Source: Zygnema cylindricum (Eukaryota; Streptophyta; Zygnematophyceae; Zygnematales; Zygnemataceae). Taken from it: DNA of 64,000 bases. Positions 54,492 to 64,000 of this stretch are shown here, one piece after another; position 1 is the stretch's first letter; each line of letters opens with the position of its first letter. Below the pieces are notes generated by a model. That model worked only from the letters and a program-made list of their open reading frames with translations. It was not told the DNA's origin and did no database searches. The stretch covers positions 455,961-519,960 of the forward strand of contig JBBHKE010001155.1 of NCBI GenBank assembly GCA_037447655.1, written 5' to 3'. The translations under genes and the position numbers were made by a program.

Positions 54492-55547
54492 TCTTAGTTT
54501 TTGGAAACCTTTAGTCCTCTCTATATCACATTGTTATGCTGCCATGCCACGCTGGTCACACCGCAGCCATAGCAGCATGTATGGAAAAGACATTGTGCTG
54601 CCATGCTGCGCTGGTCACATCGCAGTCATAGCAGCTTGTGTACTACGTACTAAGAGTATTGAACGTACGGAATTGGACTTCAAGTGACGGAAAGAAAAAT
54701 AGACGAAAGTGTTGAATGTGTTGGAGAAATGGACGGCGGATCGCGAAGCGATCCGATGATTAATACTGGAAATGATTTAAATTATACGTCGGCCGTACGA
54801 AACATAATGCGGCAATGAACATGTGCTGAATTGGACGCCACCAGAGCGACGGACGCAAGCGCCGTCAGTTTAGTGAGGGACGCAAAATCGTGTCCATCAC
54901 ATGATATTTATTTTGGACGGTCTTGATTCGTTTGAAGGAATTAAGACATGTAAATACTTAACAATATTTTGTCCTGTGTATTAATTATTAGTGTAGATCT
55001 CACGTACACTCATATTAATAGAGGTATTTGATTCATTACGTATAGCTGGTATGCCTCCGTACAGCTAGTTGTAAGCTGTAGTGTATATTTGTAGGACTTA
55101 GTCAAATCTAGACTTAATAACTTCTTGGAAAGAAACTCTGTTACTCCTTTTTGGGAATTTCATATGAGAATTGATCTCAAGTCTATTTGCAAAATTATGT
55201 GATATTTTTCATGTGTGTTCCTCCTTTTATTGGAAATATTGTGGCAAATTTGCAGACCTATTATGTGCCTTATTTGCTTGGGGTTTCATTGTGAAGTTGG
55301 TCATATTTATCAAAGTTGTGACAAGCTGTCTTTTTGTAACTTTGGCTGGGTGTTGCGATTATTTGGTTTGGTATTGTTATATGAAAATTAGTGGAATAAT
55401 TAGTGGCATAGGAACTATCTGGTTGAGTAGTTTTAGCTTGGTTTGGTTATTCTGTAGAATTCTGAGTGGAATCAAAGGAGGCTATTTCGGGGTAGTCTGT
55501 GGTGCTTCCGAGGGTACATTCATGGCTGAAAATGGCTATGAACAACA
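54492..55547 (+). repeat. K1 3' LTR
   Basis: TCTTAGTTTTTGG (TG changed to TC) to ATGAACAACA, 1056 bp, followed by TGTTC. It matches 51541-52592, including the paired hairpins, and is preceded by purine-rich GTTTGGGGAAG. Confidence 0.88.
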
Positions 55548-55552
55548 TGTTC

Positions 55553-56218
55553 TGGGGGGAATTTTCCTCCTTATCATTAAGCTAGAAATTTAATGAGAGG
55601 GCTTCCTACAGTATATAAAGGAGCCGCGGAACAATTGAAAATGCTAGAAAACGCTAGATGGAATATAGTTGTAGCTAAAGCTTACATTCCAGAGGAAGAA
55701 GCAACTCAGATAGCATTGAATGGTGGAAAATCAGCGATAGCGTACATTGGTCAGACATATAGGTTGGTTGGATTTTTTCGGAAATAGGAACTTCACCCGT
55801 AATCCTAATTATAGGCAATATGATAGGTGTGTCTATTGCTTCGGTCAAGGTCATGTTTTCCGGCTCTGCCCGGCATTTATAAAAGCGTGTGAGATAGGAA
55901 TTCAGCGTGCGAGATGGAAGGTGCGATCAGAGGAACCACCTTCAAATGGGTCGGCGTCAAAACTGCTGGTGAAAAATGCAGGTTCTTTGCATTTGATGAG
56001 ACGCCACAAGATGAACCGTTGGGGGAAAAAGATGATGTGGTTAGATTTCCGCATGAAAGACGATGAGTTCTTTGCCCTTGCAAAAGATCTCATGGAGGGG
56101 CCTCAAGAGAATGGATGGATTATGGACTCCGGGTGCTCTTCCCACTGTGGGGCAACCAGGCTTACTTTAAAACCCTTCATCGATTCAGACTCGTCGAATA
56201 TATTACGCAGATGACAAC
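55553..56218 (+). pseudogene. B2 Gag end, zinc knuckle and protease start
   Basis: MRGLPTVYKGAAEQLKMLEN (55593 on) continues Gag from before K1. The zinc knuckle CVYCFGQGHVFRLC (in ORF 55747-56214) is intact. The protease IMDSGCSSH keeps DSG, but the following residues are replaced by a frame change. Confidence 0.8.
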
Positions 56219-56221
56219 GGT

Positions 56222-57380
56222 GTGGAGGCTACGGCAAAGGGAACCGTGGAGTTAGCATGTGACATCAATGGTCAAATTGTAAAGAGAACCTTACATGATG
56301 TTCTATATATTCCAAAATTTAAGAAAAACTTGTTTTCCAATTCGGTGGCTGAAATTCAAGGATTTGAAATTTTTACAAAAGAATGGGAAAAGGGTAGTAA
56401 GCAAAGATGGGAGAGTAGCCTTGGTAAGAACTAGAGGCCCAAACCTATTGTACCGGATGGACTTGGCTAATGAAATTGACTTTGCATACTCCAATGTCCT
56501 TCCAGAAAATGTTTTGTGGCATAAGAGGCTCGGTCATATTCATCATGAGAAACTTGATAAAATGGTGAAACAAAATGTGATACATGGTGTAAAGATAAGA
56601 CAAAATGAGTCTCATGCATATGATGGTTTGTCTTTGGGGAAGATTCATAAGCTACCCCTTCCTTAGATCGCAGATAACCGGGCCACGGATTTGCTACAAA
56701 TAATTCATTCGGACATGTGCGGACCGTCAAAAGTCCCTTCCCTAAGTGGCAGCCGGTTTCTAGTTACTTTTACGGATGACTTTTTGCGGTACAGTAGAGT
56801 TTACTTCAAGAAAGAGAAGAGTGAAGTGTTCACTCACTTCAAGCATTTTCGGACGTGGGCGGAAAACCTTCACGAGAAGCCAATTCTCTCTCTTGGGTCC
56901 GACAACGCGGGAGAATATATTTTGAATGCATTCTCGGACTATTTAAGGAAACACGACATCTCTCGTCAATTTAAAGCTCCCTGTACTCCGGAGCAAAACG
57001 GAGTATCTGAAAGACTTAACAGGACTTTAACGAAGAGTGCAAAATCTATGAGGTTGGATAAAGGAATATATTTTAAACTTCGGGGTTAGGCTTTCTCTTG
57101 TGCATCTTATATTAGAAATAGAATAGAAACTAAGGCGGTAAAAGGGAAGACAACCTATGATTTGTGGACCGGATAGAAACCTAATGTTAGTCACTTGCGG
57201 GTTTTTGGTAGCAAATATTTTATTTTGGATAATTTTCCTATTTCTAAGCTTCATCCAAAACATGTTCCGGGAATTTTTATGGGCTATAATAATGAGTCAG
57301 TAAGCTATAGAGTTTACAATCCAGATAGGAAAACTCTTCAAGTTGCTAAGAATATTCAAGTTAAGGAATAAAGTCAATCG
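56222..57380 (+). pseudogene. B2 protease end, GAG-pre-integrase and integrase
   Basis: ELACDINGQIVKRTLHDVLY is protease. ORF 56295-56666 holds VLWHKRLGHIHHEKLDKMVK (pre-integrase). ORF 56691-57089 holds the integrase core with IHSDMCGPSKVP, GSDNAGEYILNAF and NGVSERLNRTL, so D, D and E are present. Stops at about 57087 and 57173 break the C-terminus, which continues to LHPKHVPGIFMGYNNES. Confidence 0.85.
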
Positions 57381-58528
57381 GTTGATGTTTTTGGCTTGAC
57401 AGATTTTGAGAAAAATGCCAAAATCAAAAATATGCAATTTTTGAAATTGTTCCTCTTTCCTCTTTCACAAGACCTTCCTCTATTCCTACTCCGGTATTTA
57501 CGATCATTCAACCTGTACAACTAACTCCTCCTCCTCCACCACATCCTCCTCCTCCTCCTCCTCCTCAACGATAGCTTACGGATCTAACAGTTTCAGCCTC
57601 AAATTTTCCGGGGGGAAGAAGGCAAAGCAGCAGCCTCAGATTTTCCGGGGGAAAGAAGGCAAAACAGCAAGCTGCGAGGTGAACCGGTGGAACATGCTCT
57701 ACTTTCTGCCCCCAAACTGGAGCCGGTCACCATACAAGAAGCTTTATCAGCCTCGGAAAAGGATCAATGGATCTCCGCGGCGAATGATGAAATGCGATAG
57801 ATAAACTTGGGAGCTTGTGGAGCTTCCGCCAGATCGAAAGGCCATCGGTTGTAAGTGGGTCATCAAAGTTAGGCTGAATCCGGATAAATCTATTGAAAGA
57901 TATAAAGCTAGGCTTGTTGCAAAGGGCTATAGTATGAAGGAGGGAATTGACTATGAGGAGACTTTTTCTCCGATTGTCCAGTTTCCAAGTTAAATTCTTT
58001 TGTCTTAGCACCCATGAGGATATGAAATTCATCAAATGGATGTTAGACAACTTTCTTACATGGAGATTTAAAGGAACTTATCTATATGAAGCAGCCTAAA
58101 ATGTATGTAGAGACTGGAAAAGAAATCTGGTCTGTAAACTATTAAAATCTTTGTACACTTTGAAGTAGGCTCCACGTCAGTGGAATCTGAAACTAGATGA
58201 GTAAAGATGAGTTTGTAACTGTTCTCGGTTTTTTAAGGACTATTTCAGATCACTCAATCTATGTTATGGAAGGGGAAGATGGAATTATTTACATTGCTGT
58301 CTATGTAGATGATTCGCTGCTACTAAGTAAGTCATTGAATGAGATAAACAAAATAAAGGCAGCCTTGAATTCGATATTTGAGATGAAAGATTTAGGGGAG
58401 TTAAAGTATATTCTCACGATTAAGGTAGAAAGGGATAAAGATAGGAGAATAATCTATCTAACATAGCAGGAAAATGATTGGGAATATGCTTGAGAAGTTT
58501 GGCATGGCTGAGGCAAAGGGAAGTTATC
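57381..58528 (+). pseudogene. B2 linker and reverse transcriptase, truncated
   Basis: A Pro-rich linker with (CCT)n codons near 57530-57570 precedes [22 protein letters not shown] and [23 protein letters not shown] 58197-58466 then has the catalytic YVDD (58302-58313) and FEMKDLGELKYIL. Many stops. A 38-base phrase around 57593-57665 is duplicated (CAGCCTCA...TTTTCCGGGG). G1 replaces the rest at about 58529. Confidence 0.8.
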
Positions 58529-59442
58529 TTGCCGCAAGGCGTCGGCGGGTATTATTGCTCAATCCTATACTAATTCGCGTTGTGTGACGTGATAGGTTTG
58601 TAATTTTGCGTACAAATAAAGGTACAAGATAAACAAAGGCCATACTAGATGCACGTACAATAAAACGGGAAACGGACGTGGAACTGGATTGCGGTTAGGC
58701 ATTGGTTGTCAAGAACTCAAACGGCTCCGAACTTGACAGAAACCCTCGGAGGTTTATGCATTATTTTTTGTAGTGTAGGAAGGGTTTTTATCCTCAAGGT
58801 GTACATGAAAGGCATCCTGAGGCAACCACACAGCGGCCGTCTCTAGAAACTGGCAGCGTGTGCACATACAAACCGCTTGCTCAAAGACATATAGGAATTA
58901 GTGTAGCTGTACGATAAGCAACAACATAGGATAAAAGCCATGTGGCTGCGTAAAAATAGCAGCAAATTACAGCACGGGAATCTAACATTGGGAATCTGTC
59001 ATTTTTTGGCAATCTTTGTTCTCGGAATTTGTCAAACTTTGTCCGGTTAGAGTTTCAGTCGTATATTTAGTATCAAGCTAGTTGTTGAATTAGGGATTTT
59101 TTTCCGAATCATTAGTTTTTGCTAGCTCTTGTCTTTGAGCTTTCTAACTTTTCTTCTCTTGTACCTAAGTCCTTACCTGATCTACCGGCGCAAGCCAGCC
59201 TACAAGGTTTCCCTCCAGACTATGTTCCACTTGCCGTGGGTTATGAATCTTGGTGTGCACATCTAGTGTTTTCAGGTTGCTTGTGCGTTGACCCCGCAGT
59301 CTAGCATCTTTCCAGTCTAACGTCAAAAGTGTCGGCTTTCTCGGCTTCTTCGTTTGGTTACGGATGGTTTGGTGCATGCTGGTTGGACTCCTATAGGGAA
59401 TATTAAAGACTTCATGGCCTAGTGGCCACTAACGCAAATGTT
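58529..59442 (+). repeat. G1 5' LTR (approximate)
   Basis: It starts near TCTTGCCGCAAGGCG. From about 59200 it aligns with the end of the F1 LTR (AAGGTTTCCCTCCA, then TAGGGAATATTAAAGAC, then CCTAGTGGCCAC). The end at ...AACGCA is placed by that alignment. There is no second copy in the window, and the CpG minisatellite of F1 is not present. Confidence 0.55.
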
Positions 59443-60471
59443 CCCGTGCTGTAATTTGTCTTTTTTTTTTCAGTCAGTATTAAATCGATGTTTTGTTTTC
59501 TTTCCCAGTCTAGTTGTTTTCTTTGGATTGCTTTAATCTATTTTGATTCTATATCTTTAGGGTTTTTTCTTGTTTGGTGGACTATGGGTTTGATATTTCT
59601 GATTTTGTCTGTAAATCCGGTATAGTTTCCTTTTTCTGTCTACCTACTAGATTAACTCATTCAGAAAACCTAGCGAACCTAACAACTTAAAAAAAAAATA
59701 TACATATATATTAAAAACCAAGAGAAAAAAAAATATATATATATATATATAAATATATATATTTAAATATATAAATTAGGTTGCACGAATTATCACATAA
59801 AATTATAACTGTTTTAATAGTTGGGTAGAGCGTGGCTTAAAGCTGATACACATACCCTAACAGGCTACTAACTACTTTGGCATTGAGCTGTGGTGTGATA
59901 ACGATCACGTGGAACCGAAGCCACTCTGGAAGGCGTTTATAGTATCCTACTGGATGTTATAGCTTTAGGTGAGTAACAGATCCTTGTGGGTGCAGGCGCG
60001 ACGTAGGCTATCGAGTGTACTCGCTTTATTCTTCCCATAGGACATCATTATTGCATGGTCCTAGATCTGACCTTTATTGGTCTTGAGTCGCAGTTTCTTG
60101 CTTTATTACATCTGGCAGTATTGGCCTTGAACAGTTTCCTGCTTTATTAAATCTGGTCGTGTTGGCCCTGAACAGTTTCTTGCTTTATTACATCTGGTCG
60201 TGTTGGCCCTGAACACTTTCTTGCTTTATTACATCTAGCCGTGTAGGCCTTGAATAGTCTCCTGCTTATTACATCTGGGCGCAAGTGGCCTTGTATAGGT
60301 GATATGAGTTTGCTTCGTGTGGCTTGATGTGAGTGGAATTGTGAACGGGTAGACTAACTCTGGTGACGCAAGATAGACCAAACATCTTGGTGTTTTGGTT
60401 TGCGGTTATTGGTATACTTCTATGTGTGTTCAACATTTAGTTGCATTCGGATAGGACGATCTTCTGGTTAA
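59443..60471 (+). other. G1 leader
   Basis: It contains an AT-only (TA)n stretch (59690-59775), a block homologous to the F1 leader (59775-59930) and a 41-bp tandem repeat in five copies (60091-60295; unit with TTGCTTTATTACATCTGG and GTTGGCC). No ORF. Confidence 0.7.
60091..60295. repeat. Five-copy 41-bp tandem repeat in G1 leader
   Basis: Units start at about 60091, 60132, 60173, 60214 and 60255, each carrying CTGCTTTATTACATCTG-like and GGCCYTGAA words. Copies 2-4 are nearly identical. F1 has related sequence at 42110-42310 without a clear array. Confidence 0.85.
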
Positions 60472-62060
60472 ATGCGAACAAACTGGAATAATTTATAGTT
60501 TCCGCCTGGTACCACCAGAAGCTCAAGTTCTTACCGGTGCCCTCCAAAAGAGTCGATTACGGTTGGATCCCCTCCGATATCTTTCCCAAACTCAACAATT
60601 CAGTCGCAATTTTTAGGATCACCCAGTGCATCTAGATCTAGTTTTTCTTCTCTCCGAAGGTCTACGTCATCTATTTTTTTGTCTTTCACCAACAGTTCGA
60701 GGGAAGATTCGAACACCGACTAACTTGACATACAGGGTCTAAGGCTACCGTTGTCAATTTTTTCAGTGAACAGTACCTTTCACACTAATTCCAATCCTTC
60801 TAACGTGGACATGGCTTCATCCATGGACACCGAAAGAGGAAAACATCATTTTTGTTTTTTTGGTCTCAAGGACACCATGTCTTTGTCACACTTTTGCATG
60901 CTTTTTGATACCAAAATGCATGACCTCGCATTTCGGTACCAAGACCGTTATGACCTACGGGTTGCTTTTTCTTTGCTAGGAAGATACCTCAGAGGATCTG
61001 CCCTATCTCTTTATACACCGAAATTTGAAGAAACTTGTGTTATGACTGAAAAAGCACCCGCCTATGCCGGAGCTCTAGCCATACTTGGCAGCTCCGAAGT
61101 TCCTTACCAACGCGATGTCCCTGCAGTTTATGACTCCGCGGGCAATGAAATTTCACCTGCAATACCAAAGGTTCCTCATCAATTTGCAGTGGCACCTAGG
61201 GCTGTAATTTTGGCTAAACCTAAAATGCTGGTCCCTCTAAGAGATCGAGTCTCGTTAATATTCAATTTATTACAGGACGATCGAATGCAGAATCTTGACC
61301 AAGTCAGAGAATTAATGAATTTCGAATGCAAACCGGGTGAAACAGCCCCGACATTGCGGTCACGTTTGGAAACTTTGTGTGAAGCCCTATTGGATCTAAT
61401 GTCAAAGGCTGAGGCGGTACAAAAATATGTGGGTCAATTTCACACACAATCTCGGTTGTTCATTCAGAATCGTCTGACCGAAGCATATGGCCTTAAATTC
61501 ACTTTCAAGCAGGCTATAGAGTATGCTGTAAAGTATGAAATGCAGACTAGCTGGTGGGACACTCATGAGCTACCAAACCTTCACATCACGATTCCTAATC
61601 AAATCCTACTTTGAATCTTAGCAGAGGGCTGACATGTGGCCAGAAGACCTCAGGGCCGCCAGAGATCTTCCCGGCGACTCATGGGAGTGTGTATATGTTT
61701 CGGTCGGTCATAGTGGCCCGCGCCTGGTAATTCGACAAAGGCAGACCGCGGTACTCATTGCAATCAAATAGGTCATTACGTACATCGATGTCACATTAAA
61801 AATCTTGATTTCAATTTTCAAAATCAAATCAAAAACGGCGGTATACCTGCTCGCTCGGCAAAATTGGCCACTCCACCTAAAGGGGAAGAGAAAGACACTC
61901 CCCCCAAAATCAGCCAGAGGGACCGAGATAGAGCAAAGACGCAGGCTATTGTGGCGGCCATGATGAAGGAACAGTTTGCCGTGCTTATGGCGCGGGTCAA
62001 ACCGCAATTAACTGTAATGGCCCGAACCATATGCCATATGCCCTCCTTTGCTGGATGATC
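60472..62060 (+). pseudogene. G1 Gag with degenerate zinc knuckles
   Basis: ATG 60472 aligns with the F1 start. Stops at about 60496 and 60721 precede the long open part to 61614. This has MSLSHFCMLFDTKMHDLAFR, FSLLGRYLRGSALSLY, MNFECKPGETAPTLRSRLE and YVGQFHTQSRLFIQNRL. Knuckle remnants lie at 61690-61800 (HCNQIGHYVHRC without its first Cys). The charged tail KMKEQFAVLMARVK-like (61864-62058) matches F1. Confidence 0.8.
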
Positions 62061-62830
62061 TCTCCGAGAGATAACTGTCCAACAGCGGGGAGCTCTTTTC
62101 AAAGGGACTCTCGATCATAATCATGAGTCTAAATCCATTAACAATCGCAAACCATTATAATTTGCTAAAGAACGTAAAACATCACCGCTGAGGCATTAAC
62201 CATTCTAGAGGGGAGTATACAAGATGCTTATAACGTCAAAGAACGGTTTGCATTATTGTCCACTATGCTTCTTGAATCGACTAGCGAGGGTAAATCCTCA
62301 GATCTACGCATCAACACGCGCGTACAAGCACTTTGGAACCATCGTAGTACCCCTCTTCGCTATTACCCATGAAGAGCGTTCTAGTTTTACGCCACACATC
62401 AGTTTTTTGAATAACAGGCTAGGTGTGTTCACAGTTTATAGGGTAGCCCTAGCTTTACCTCTTATGGACACAAGGGCAAAACCAATTATCCTCGTATCAA
62501 ATTCTGCCAAGAAAAGAGGTCTTACTGCAGATACACTACAACCCGCTACCACTCGTTTGTTGTCTTCCCCAGGGACCACAGAACCAGTCTTGGGTATGAC
62601 AAAACAACCACTCTGTTTTCATTTTCAGGTTTAATGTGAAACCGATTTCGTAGAAATATACGCTCACGCCTTGGTCACCAAGTGTAGTGATTAAGAATGC
62701 TTAGTTGGTCAAGACGTTATTTTTCGAGTGGAGGGGGGTTTTGATATGCATGATCAAACATTTTCGTACAGACCTAACAATTTTCCAAACCTCAAATTTT
62801 GATTACCTCTCATCTCGCCTCGGTAACCTA
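62061..62830 (+). pseudogene. G1 aspartic protease, active site altered
   Basis: ORF 62224-62634 contains HISFLNNRLGVFTVYRVALA and LPLMDTRAKPIILVS. The DTG triad is DTR (62467-62475), so the protease is inactive. The second lobe reads CLVGQDVIFRVEGGFDMHDQ (about 62700-62760) with stops before and after. Same frame as Gag and as the start of the methyltransferase. Confidence 0.75.
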
Positions 62831-63883
62831 TGCCGACTACGGCCCATTCTGCGTTTGTCTTGCCAGCCTATGCCGCAATTAGCATAGGCGCCAAAATTCT
62901 TGAATCTTTAACATCGGACAAAATCTTACCACATTTGCAAGGAGTACCGGAATTATTTGGCACACCCGGATTTATCATTGACTCTTCAGAATTTTACACA
63001 TTGTATAAATTTACGGTACCGATTCCCTTATTCAGTATTCTGGATCCACCCGCTATTGCATTGGATCCTTCCGGGTTCTTGCCCATTAGCTGGAAACCAG
63101 TCAGTTTACAACCTAACCCAAACTTTTTCGTTATCTTAGACCTTTTTGTAGGAATAGGTACCACACTTCTCTCTTGCCTTTGGAACGGTCTTCTAATTAA
63201 ACAATATTATCTGTAGATATTGACCCTTTGGCTAGACGCGCTCAGTTACACCACTGTCAAATCTTGCATGAACAATACCCTCACCTCTTACCACAGTCAG
63301 CATTTCACAGAATGCACTCCGCTATACCATAGGATATTCGCCTTATAGGAAATTATCATTTGTAAGAATTAGAATTGATCGATCTCCTTTTCGCCGAATG
63401 AGAATGTCATGGTATGTTTAGGGCTGGGAAGGGTTTAGGTCTTGCAGATCTGCGTACTAAATTGTTCTTCGAGGTAGTGCACTTATCCATTTTTTTTAAA
63501 TCACTGAACCGCCCTTTTGGATACATCTTAGAAAACATCGCAGCTTATAATTATCCTTGACCCACAGTTCTCGCATATGACAAACGCATTAAATCATTAC
63601 TTCGACCGCCACTAATCATAGATGTCGCACGTCACGGCTCGCTAGCCCACCGAGTTCTTTCCAAGTTGACTAACTTGGTGGCCATACGCCGGCTCTGAGA
63701 AGCTAACCTCGTTGTCCGGCCACCTAAACTTTCCATTTAAGAAGCACTTGTTCCATTTCATAACGTCCAGTTATGTGTCCAGACATACTATCCTCCTGCA
63801 TTTTGTCTTAACATCCCTAGCGAGCCATTACGTGTACTTCCTACACTAGTCGCATATCCGAAATCTCACGCATATTGCAATTC
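62830..63883 (+). pseudogene. G1 DNMT3-like C5-cytosine methyltransferase, broken
   Basis: An open frame to 63213 ends with motif I-like ILDLFVGIGTTL (DLFVGIG 63139-63159; S-adenosylmethionine binding). A one-base shift follows and the domain continues in the next frame: VDIDPLARR (63213-63239); DLLFAE-stop-ECHG with a Cys at 63405-63407 where the PC catalytic motif IV is expected; KGLGLADLRTKLFFEVVHL (63429-63485); LENI (motif VI, EN at 63531-63536); IID-6 residues-SLAHR ending 63653. At least six stops. The order, and the K-G-L...LFFE and S-x-AHR blocks, resemble DNMT3/DRM. It would methylate cytosine in DNA. Confidence 0.7.
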
Positions 63884-64000
63884 TGTGTCCTCCATTGGAC
63901 CACAGAATACAGGAAGCCTCTAGATAGTATTTAACTAACCCACTTTAAGCCACAACCACTGCTGCCCAAGAAGGCAAACTGACAATTTGACTGCACCCCT
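63884..64000 (-). repeat. H2: edge of an H-family copia LTR, minus strand
   Basis: TGTGTCCTCCATTGGAC onward aligns with H1 26499-26628 (GGAAGCCTCTAGATAG, TTTAACTAACCC, GACTGCACCC). It interrupts the G1 methyltransferase and continues beyond the window. Confidence 0.7.

Larger units (their letters stand above)
51541..55547 (+). mobile_element. K1: gag-only, non-autonomous copia element
   Basis: A 4007-bp element with LTRs of 1052 and 1056 bp and duplication TGTTC, inserted in B2 gag. The 1.9-kb interior encodes only Gag with a zinc knuckle. No protease, integrase or RT is visible. It resembles the gag-only elements described as TR-GAG in plants. Its LTR is related to those of B1 and D2/B2, its likely helpers. 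Confidence 0.9.
50147..58528 (+). mobile_element. B2: copia element, split by K1, truncated by G1
   Basis: Gag start at 51068-51535, interrupted by K1 (51541-55547), then 55553-58528 with Gag end, zinc knuckle, protease, integrase and RT. Sequence is closest to B1. RNase H and 3' LTR are missing because G1 begins at about 58529. Stops are frequent in RT. Confidence 0.85.
58529..63883 (+). mobile_element. G1: LTR element with Gag, protease and a DNMT3-like methyltransferase
   Basis: Homologous to F1 from LTR to protease. After protease it continues into a broken C5-cytosine methyltransferase instead of RT or integrase. It begins inside B2 RT at about 58529 and is cut at 63884 by a minus-strand LTR, so its own 3' LTR is missing. 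Almost the whole polyprotein lies in one frame, with stops and one clear frameshift in the methyltransferase. Confidence 0.72.

Noticed and set aside
58529-59442. CpG minisatellite expected in the G1 LTR
   Set aside because: I looked for the F1-type array and did not find it, so it is not a constant part of the family.

Overview
The window looks like intergenic nuclear DNA of a green plant (streptophyte). It is made almost entirely of nested, decaying LTR retrotransposons, and I found no convincing host gene. The plant assignment rests on the copia-type polyproteins (zinc-knuckle Gag, DSG protease, D-D-E integrase, YVDD reverse transcriptase, RNase H) and on primer-binding sites matching plant initiator tRNA-Met. 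A charophyte alga or early-diverging land plant is a low-confidence guess. Element names used here (N1, M1, A1, B1 and so on) are local labels only.

Layout. 1-2001: minus-strand copia gag remnant with primer site and LTR (N1), abutting a (TC)n tract. 2002-12639: gene-poor, with pyrimidine and purine tracts, an ATAACATT-type minisatellite, a 91-bp tandem duplication and GTAC-rich dispersed repeats. 12640-17378: minus-strand copia element M1. 17379-26061: copia element B1, inserted into M1 and itself split by A1 (19197-25635; LTRs 1046/1045 bp, target-site duplication ATTTG). 26062-27437: two minus-strand LTR pieces. 27888-34098: C1, a nearly complete copia element. 34099-39433: D1, split by the deleted element E1 (34828-39129; duplication CTTAG). 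39434-47811: F1, a gag-protease element with CpG-rich minisatellites in its LTRs, whose right LTR carries a solo A-type LTR (46600-47646; duplication TCTTG). 47860-58528: D2 and B2 joined through one LTR, with B2 split by the gag-only element K1 (51541-55547; duplication TGTTC). 58529-63883: G1, related to F1. 63884-64000: the edge of another minus-strand LTR.

The strongest discovery is in G1. Downstream of its gag and protease, where reverse transcriptase and integrase would be expected, lies a broken DNMT3-like C5-cytosine methyltransferase. A motif I, a candidate catalytic-Cys block, an EN-I block and an S-x-AHR block occur in canonical order. The sister element F1 ends in a PHD-finger-like segment at about the same place and has CpG-dense LTR arrays. 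Neither shows RT or integrase.

Three features recur in the copia families A, C, E, H and M. (1) In A, C and E the leader holds a run of small hairpins whose stems covary between families. (2) In A, C and K the primer site pairs with the anticodon region of initiator tRNA-Met, and the ATG inside it is in frame with gag. (3) The LTRs of A, C, E, M and H carry an antisense tRNA-like segment with A- and B-box-like motifs. None of these elements looks autonomously active: all have stops, frameshifts or missing domains.
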